Shown here piece after piece: positions 57,288 to 64,000 of a stretch of 64,000 bases of DNA. Below the pieces are notes generated by a model. That model did not search any database, was not told the origin of the DNA, and saw only the letters and a list, made by a program, of their open reading frames with translations. A program made the position numbers and the translations under genes. The stretch is from Lampris incognitus (lineage: Eukaryota > Chordata > Actinopteri > Lampriformes > Lampridae). How positions within the stretch are numbered: the stretch's first letter is position 1; each line of letters opens with the position of its first letter. Location of the stretch: contig NC_079215.1 of the NCBI RefSeq assembly GCF_029633865.1, forward strand, positions 47,367,786-47,431,785. The letters run 5' to 3'.

Positions 57288-58734
57288 TAACTCCTTGCCT
57301 AGAAATGAGTAAATTCACAGCAAGAGGGAGATCCAACAGAGTTGAAGACAGATTTCAGAGAGAGCGAAGCAGGAATAGGGGCAGAAAGGAAATCAGAAAC
57401 AAAGGGAAAACAGTGTTTTGGAGGAAGGGATGGCGAGAGAGAGAGAGAGAGAGAAAGAGAGAGATACTCAATACTATATGTACATGTGTGAAGGATAAAG
57501 CTGTGGTTTTGCTTTGGGGTGGGTGGATGCAGTGGTGAGCAGACTGACACCCTCCCCAACATTGACAGGGATGGAGAGAAAACAACATGGTGCTTGCTCT
57601 GAAGGGAAGCTTCTTTCTACTGTGTTGGTTAGCCTTTGTGAGTCTGTTTATCTCTCCAATATCAGCATTTTTGTTGGACAGACCAGGTATAGTTGGTAAC
57701 AGTATTATTTTTAGTCCTCTGTTATTTTTTGTTATTGTTGTGGTTTTCTCATTTTCTCAGAGGAACACAGTCACAACTGTCACGGTTGAATTTTCCAAAT
57801 CATGCCCCTACAGGAAACAAAGACACTTTGGACACTCCGTTATCACTTTAAGATGGGAGTCAACTAAACAAGCATGACACAAACCTTTTTATGTTTGTGT
57901 TGATAATGTTCCAGAGGGATTCAGTCAGAAAAAAAAACTTTCTCTGATGAAGGTTACAAAGAAATTTGTGTCGCAAAATGCCGATGAAAGGTAGAAACAG
58001 GGAAAACCCAAGTTATGGCAAACATAATTGTCAGGGGCAATTTACTCAAGGACATGCTATTGGTATGAGTTGTAGCCTGTATTTAATGAATAAACCGATA
58101 AAGGCTTGCAGGTATGTCAAGACGACCATAATGACTTGAACTTTGTGTAAGGATTTCTGCAGCTTAGAAGACTTTCTTCCGGTTGTGAACAAGTTCTTGC
58201 TGATTTGTGTGCAATGCTAACAGTAGCCACTAGCCAGACTTCATAGACATGCTAGCCGTCGTGCTGGATGAAATTGATATCCTGGTGGTCCTTATGGCTG
58301 TGGGTCAAGTTCCCAAGTAGAACAGGTGGCTGCTGCCACAAGTCAAGTTACACAGGTCTGTAATAAGCTGCTGAGAAAGGACAGAAAAGTTTTGAGTGTG
58401 AAGACCTGGGCTGCATTGCCTACCTGAGCATCGTGTGTGTGCCGCGGAACCTCTTGCTTTTCATTTCAGCGCCCATGTTAACAGGTTAGAGTGGCCACAC
58501 AGTCTGCGTGAGCAGCGCGGCTCAAGCCACACTGCACTGTAGCGACACAAGTCTAGAGCATAGACGTGACGCCCATTCTTCTCTGCATCAGGTGTGCGGT
58601 TCAGCGAAAATAGGCAGTGTAAATGATCTGGTGATAGTCATATCGACATTACACCAGCAACATTACATAACTGACATTTTTCACTATAGCTTCAATGTCT
58701 ATACCTGTAGAATATGTCACAGATATAAAACATT
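57288..58734. other. Intron 12, with a GA tract
   Basis: A GA/CT microsatellite lies at 57431-57462. The 96-codon frame at 57587 has a hydrophobic start but no family match or splice context, and I do not call it a gene. The rest shows nothing. Confidence 0.45.
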
Positions 58735-59210
58735 TTTTTTGGGGGGGGGGTGATTCCCCCCCCCTTTTCCCCCAATTGTATCCGGCCAATTACCCCGCTC
58801 TTCCGAGCCTTTCCCGTCGCTGCTCAACCCCCTCTGCCGATCTGGGGATGGCTGCAGACTACCACATGCTTCCTCTGATACATGTGGCGTCGCCAGCCAC
58901 TTCTTTTCACCTGACAGTGAGGAGTTTCGCCAGGGGGATGTAGCGCATGGGAGGATCACACCAGTGCCGTGTCGCTGGATCACGCTATTCCCCTCAGCCC
59001 CCCCCCCCCAAACAGGCACCCCGACTGACCAGAGGAGGCGCTAGTGCAGTGACCAGGACACATACCCACATCCGGCTTCCCACCTGCAGACACGGCCAAC
59101 TGTGTCTGTAGGGATGCCCAAACAAGCCGGAGGCAACACAGGGACTCGAACCAGGATCCCCATGTTGGTAGGCACCGGAATAGACCACTACGCTCCCCGG
59201 ACGCCCTAAA
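58735..59210 (-). mobile_element. tRNA-derived SINE
   Basis: Fifth copy of the family at 2206: TTTTCCCCCAATTGTATCCG tail side on the left, head with tRNA-like boxes on the right near 59130-59205. A clear target duplication was not found beside the T8G10 run. Confidence 0.85.
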
Positions 59211-59538
59211 TATTATTTTTTAACCATTTTAACAATTGCATGTTAGGAGAAAGTGGGGGTTACATGTGTCTAAACTATATAAATGAAATTTGGAATGAAA
59301 TGAAGCATTCGATTATTGATGGCCATTATCAAAGATGAAGTCAATGTAGAGAGACAGGGCTGGCAGTAGCAGCACTGCAGCAGCAGTGCTGTCTGTGTGG
59401 ACACCAAATGTGTGAGCCGCAGCAGTTCAGCGAGGTAGCCATTATGCACAGGTAGAGGTAAGCGGTGTGGACCAGGCTGTAGGGGGAGGTCTGAAAGGAG
59501 GAGGGGGCTGTTAACTTGTGGTCCTTTTCATTTTAGTA
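59211..59538. other. Spacer before the second Tc1 element
   Basis: Includes a short GCAGTAGCAGCACTGCAGCA region near 59365-59390, a local CAG-rich patch. Nothing else. Confidence 0.4.
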
Positions 59539-61139
59539 CAGTGGCTTGCAAATGTATTCATACCCCTTGAACCTTTCCACATTTTGTCACGTTTCGACCA
59601 CAAACATAAATATATTTTATTGGAATTTTATGTGAAAGACCAACACAAAGTGGTACACAATTGTGAAGTACAAAGAAAATTATACATGATTTAAAAAAAT
59701 TTTTACAAATAAAAAACTGAAAAGTGCGGTGTGCAAAAGTATTCAGCCCCCCTGAGTCAATTACAGCTGCAAGTCTTTTGGGGTATGTCTCTACCAGCTT
59801 TGCATACCTAGAGACTGAAATTTTTGCCCATTCTTCTTTGCAAAACAGCTCAAGCTCAGTCAGATTAGATGGAGAGCGTTTGTGAACGGCAGTTTTCAGA
59901 TCTTGCCACAGATTCTCAATTGAATTTAGGTCTGGACTTTGACTGGGCCATTCTAACACATGAATATGTTTTGTTTTAAACCATTCCATTGTAGCCCTGG
60001 CTTTATATTTAGGGTCGTTGTCCTGCTGGAAGGTGAACCTCCGCCCCAGTCTCAAGTCTTTTGCAGACTCCAACAGGTTTTCTTCCAAGATTGCCCTGTA
60101 TTTGGCTCCATCCATCTTCCCATCAACTCTGACCATCGTCCCTGTCCCTGCTGAAGAGAAGCACCCCCAGAGCATGATGCTGCCACCACCATGTTTGACA
60201 GTGGGGATGGTGTGTTCAGAGTGATGTGCAGTGTTAGTTTTCCGCCACACATAGCGTTTTGCATTTTGGCCAAAAAGTTCAATTTTGGTCTCATCTGACC
60301 AGAGCACCTTCTTCCACATGTTTGCTGTGTCCCCCATGTGGCTTCTGGCAAACTGCAAATGGGACTTCTTATGGTTTTCTTTTAAAAATGGCTTTCTTCT
60401 TGCGACTCTTCCATAAAGGCCAGATTTGTGCAGTGCACGACCAATAGTTGTCCTGTGGACAGATTCCCCCACCTGAGCTGTGGATCTCTGCAGTTCGTCC
60501 AGAGTCACCATGGGCCTCTTGGCTGCATCTCTGATCAGCGCTCTCCTTGTTCGGCCTGTAAGTTTAGGTGGACGGCTGTGTCTTGGTAGGTTTGCAGTTG
60601 TGCCATACTCCTTCCATTTCTGGATGATGGATTGAACAGTGCTTCATGAGATGTTCAAAGCTTGGGAAATCTTTTTATAGCCTAACCCTGCTTTAAACTT
60701 CTCTACAACTTTATCCCTGACCTGTCTGGTGTGTTCCTTGGACTTCATGATGCTGTTTGCTCCCCAATATTCTCTTAACAAACCTCTGAGGCCGTCACAG
60801 AACAGCTGTATTTGTACTGAGATTAGATTACACACAGGTTGACTCTATTTAGTCATTAGGTCAACATTCGATCATTCAGCAATCATCAGGCAACTTCTGA
60901 AGGCAATTGGTTGCACTCAGAGAAAAGGGGGCTGAATACTTTTGCACACCGCACTTTTCGGTTTTTTATTTGTAAAATTTTTTTAAAATCATGTATAATT
61001 TTCTTTGTATTTCACAATTGTGTGCCACTTTGTGTTGGTCTTTCACATAAAATTCCAATAAAATATATTTATGTTTGTGGTCGTAACGTGACAAAATGTG
61101 GAAAAGTTCAAGGGGTATGAATACTTTTGTAAGCCACTG
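59539..61139 (-). mobile_element. Complete Tc1 transposon (second family), about 205-bp termini
   Basis: It begins CAGTGGCTTGCAAATGTATT after TA and ends with its reverse complement (TTGTAAGCCACTG) before TA. Inner parts of the termini include AACTGAAAAGTGCGGTGTGC, mirrored near 60940. Total 1601 bp, transposase on the minus strand. The termini differ from those of the element at 48471, so the two are separate families. Confidence 0.95.
59558..60748 (-). pseudogene. Tc1 transposase with a single in-frame stop
   Basis: Starts MKSKEHTRQVRDKVVEKF at 60748; ISQALNIS is followed by TGA, then STVQSIIQKWKEYGTTAN, the linker, [35 protein letters not shown] and SPDLNSIENLWQDLKT. The three acidic residues are present (PDLNSIE departs from the usual PDLNPIE). 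From the stop onward one open frame runs to 59558 and reads into the terminal repeat. TGA is probably a mutated CGA. This is the best-preserved transposase in the window. Confidence 0.93.
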
Positions 61140-61292
61140 TATATCCGTCTGTCTGTCTATGTCACCTGTCCGAGTCATATAGCTTCTAATATAAAGTGAT
61201 TAGGTAATGATGATGACTGCTATTCGGAATGGATACACTGCTTTCGGCATTTGCTGGGGGGGGGTGGTTTGAATCAGTCATATAGTATAATC

Positions 61293-62880
61293 AAACTCAG
61301 AAATTGGTATAGATAGATATAGAGTAATGGAATGGATTGGCATATACTGTATTTGGAATGGTGAGACTTTGTGGGGCGGATAAGTGACTGAGATGTGCAT
61401 ATCTGGATTAAAGCATGAAAATGGGTACATGGGGGCTTTAGAATATGCTGATTTCAAAAATAGTGGGAACCACGACATCACTCCAAATGAAAAATTCAAA
61501 ATGGCCACCATAAAACACGTTTTTGCCAATAAATAAGCCATAAATACTGTGATTGCTATGATTAAAAAGACTATACCTAAGTTTTTGGGTTAACAAATGC
61601 AGTTAAACACATGTTGAATCAGTTAAGGTACATCTTCATGCCAAAAATAATAATAATAATTAGAAAAAAATCAAATCCTGGCCAAATACCAGTGCTCACT
61701 GTAGATCAGCCTTTATATGCTTTAGCAAAGAGAATTCAGGGGAAATGGCCAGACGAGTATGGGGAAAAAACAATATGTTGTACTGATAGGGGGACTCCAT
61801 ATCGAAATGGCCATGTTAAATGTCCTTGGTGACTGGCTTAGTGGGAGTGGTTGGACCTATGACCTCAGCCAATGTCACAACTGAGAGGCGTGCAGAGGAT
61901 CTCCAGAGAGGTTCACATACATCCAGAGGTCAGTGGGCACATCAAGTATCAGCCGCAGCCCTGTACATTCTTATCCATAGGGCATATGCTGAGTATCAAG
62001 ACAACACACCAGATGATGAATGTCTACCCTTTGATGACTGGTGAAAGCTGATGGCTTCAGAGCATCCTCAATTCGATTACTGGTACAGAGTTTGGCAGTT
62101 GGAACTCCTGTACTTGCAGTTCCTCAGATAACAGCGTGAACAGATATACCCTGACTATGTGGAATCACTCCTAAAGATAATCCCATGGATGTTCGCCCTT
62201 CACCACTATCTCTATGCTTGCTGGAAGACAGTTCATGTGATAGACGTACTTGCTCTTGAGGTCAACTGTCCTACCAGATAGTATGCTGAGTTCCTCTACA
62301 ATGGAAACTTTGTGACACAAAAAACAACACTCAAGTTCTCAGGGATGGCACATGATTAAGTTTATGAACAGCTGAATGCAATAGTGAAGGGAGATGGAGG
62401 TGCCATAGGTATCACTGAAAACAAAGTGGCTCTGAGGAGGTGGATGGTGGCAGGTCCGGAAACAGCTAGACAATTACTGGAGTATGATGACAAACATTCA
62501 GTGAAGAGGGGGGACAGAGAACACCATCATGATTAAATCCCTAGTGTACAGAAGTCTTTTCTGTCTCAAGTCAAGAGTGTCATAAATGTTATTGAGGAAC
62601 TTGGCAACCCTTTTGCTGATACAAGCACAGACCTCTGTACACTGGATAATAACAAAGTATTTATGGCTGATTTATTGGCAAACACGTGTTTTATGGCGGC
62701 CATCTTGAATTTTTAATTTTCGGCGGGAACCATTAGAGTGACATTGTAGTTCCTGCTATTTTTGAAATCAACATACTCTAAAACCCCCCATGTACTCATT
62801 TTCATGCTTTTATCCAGATGTGCACGCTTTGAGTAAAAAATGTTACATATCCGCTCCGCTATTTAAGCTCCTCTGAGTTT
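61293..62880 (+). mobile_element. Unassigned DNA element with about 230-260-bp inverted termini
   Basis: The left terminal region (61293-61552) and the reverse of the right one (62652-62880) share AAACTCAG at the outer edge and long stretches inside: AAAGCATGAAAATG, GATTTCAAAAATAG and CATAAAACACGT. The interior codes on the + strand for a decayed protein (61680-62560). Terminus type and target duplication match no superfamily I can name. Confidence 0.7.
61680..62560 (+). pseudogene. Decayed protein inside the long-terminus element
   Basis: Blocks in shifting frames: PVLTVDQPLYALAKRIQGKW, FDYWYRVWQLELLYLQFLR, YPDYVESLLKIIPWMFALHH, YLYACWKTVHVIDVLALEVN, LKFSGMAHD, YEQLNAIVKGDGGAIGITEN and KVALRRWMVAGPETARQLLE. 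The pattern recalls large uncharacterised protein families of cnidarians, amphioxus and fishes with motifs like EQNNAVVKG and RRWMVAGPE. Function is not known to me; its place between inverted termini suggests a transposase-like or accessory role. Confidence 0.55.
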
Positions 62881-63896
62881 AAAGAACTAAGACAAGTATG
62901 ATTTTAGGGATTTCGAGTCGGAGATCAAAGTAAATCATCCTCCCATTTCCAGCTGTATTTCTAAATAACGATCTGCAAAATCATTACGCATGAACATTAA
63001 TCTTATCAGCGAGCCATTTCATTATGAGTGAATAAAGCCTTCTGAAGTAGGAAAATATGTTTGAACAGCCCCCACAGATATTTATCTGGTTTGTATGGAC
63101 AGCCTATTGCAATGAGTCATTTTGCAATCTTGAAGCCATAAATAAGATGATTTTTTATGCTGTGTCCTCTTTTTCTCTTCCGTTTCATCATAGCAAACTG
63201 TATTTGATATGTCTGTGTGAGATTATATTACATTTCACATAATGCATTATAGTCACGGTCCTGTGCCAAGAGATGAAATCTAGTATTAGAGGGTAATTTC
63301 ATAAACGCTGGGTCTGTTCTGTGCAGCTCCTCCGTGTAATGTGATCTCTTCTTTTTCTTATATATCGAAGTATGCACCATTCCCCAATCAAACAATTCTA
63401 GGCAATTCTACCCTTTATTTCACTGAATCAAATACAATACAATACAATACAATACCTTTATGAACTTTGGTCATTTTTTTTAACAATACTGTTGATTGAT
63501 ATATTAATGCTTTAAAGAGATCTCCTGGGGCCTTCAAATATATATTGTTAGTCTGTTCAGCCTGCAGAGTTAACAGAGTGCAGCCGGTGTGACAGTGTTT
63601 TCTGGACGTATCCAGGTTTTGGCCAGGGCTAGTACCTGAATGTCTGACAGATTAGCAAGTGTTTGGATACATTTTGTTTTATTTACAGTGGATTGGCAAT
63701 CCCCTAAGTCAAAAGTAAAGGAGGAATGGGTAGATGAGGCTTTCCTGAGTGAATAGAGACTCTCAGGTTTGCATTGCCTGCGACAGATGCGATTTTTTTC
63801 GATAATGGTGAATGACAGGGATTTCTTTGTAGCACATGGTAGGCAATGAGAGAAAATAGTTGAAAAGGGAATTAACGTCAGTCTCCTTGCTCAGAG
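62881..63896. other. Intron 12, distal stretch
   Basis: No gene or coding exon was recognised. A short AATAC pentanucleotide run lies at 63431-63455. Confidence 0.45.
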
Positions 63897-64000
63897 TTGG
63901 TGGTTAGCGTGGATTGCCTCACAGCAAGAAGGTCCTGGGTTTGAGCCCCGAGGTGGTCCAACCCTGGGGGTCGTCCTGGGTCATCATCCTCTCTGTGGAG
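63897..64000 (+). mobile_element. V-SINE head, cut by the window end
   Basis: GGTGGTTAGCGTGGATTGCC, TCACAGCAAGAAGGTCCTGG and GTTTGAGCCCCGAGGTGG form the tRNA-like head with its B box, as in the V-SINE at 4031. The body continues beyond the window. Confidence 0.8.

Noticed and set aside
57587-57877. A small hydrophobic (signal-peptide-like) protein
   Set aside because: No family match, no splice or polyadenylation context, and the frame lies in an intron of CFAP52.

Overview
The window is vertebrate nuclear DNA from a teleost fish. The coding exons are short, are separated by GT-AG introns, and lie in transposon-rich sequence. The fish assignment rests on the repeats: Rex1 and Rex3 LINEs, a Sleeping Beauty-type Tc1 element, Neptune-type Penelope-like elements, V-SINE and 5S rRNA-derived SINE heads, and many Tc1 and hAT copies. 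Species cannot be read from the sequence.

Two host genes are supported. The main one is CFAP52 (WDR16) on the + strand. Twelve coding exons, all phase-consistent, lie between 24624 and 53031 and encode the first 522 codons of a double WD40 propeller protein of the motile-cilium axoneme. The last exons were not found, so intron 12 runs to the window end (more than 10.9 kb). A near-palindromic RFX X-box with an adjacent FOX-like motif lies about 120 bp upstream of the ATG, as expected for a motile-cilia gene. The second gene is a C2H2 zinc-finger gene: an 11-finger terminal exon at 9110-10212 and a probable first coding exon at 1570-1702, whose splice phase matches.

Layout. 1-11.5 kb: 5' region of the zinc-finger gene, its transposon-filled intron and the finger exon. 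11.5-20.9 kb: repeats only, with a THAP-like fragment, a LINE fragment with a terminal zinc finger, a minisatellite, a Penelope-like element split by a 5S-derived SINE, and a 3.47-kb hAT transposon with an exact 8-bp target duplication and several nested insertions. 20.9-23.5 kb: a second, direct copy of the 1-2.8 kb segment joined to the 11.4-11.5 kb sequence, which implies an older duplication whose second copy lost about 8.6 kb including the finger exon. 24.4-53.0 kb: CFAP52, whose introns hold a 5'-inverted Rex3, a five-layer transposon pile (intron 9), and a complete Tc1 element with a nearly intact transposase frame (intron 11). 53-64 kb: intron 12 with two more Penelope-like copies, a second Tc1 element with one nonsense codon, and a long-terminal-inverted-repeat element with a decayed protein that I could not assign to a named DNA transposon superfamily.

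No rRNA gene, functional tRNA gene, CRISPR array or prokaryotic operon is visible. Family names for repeats come from motif recognition without a database search; target-site duplications, inverted termini and reading-frame statements were read directly.
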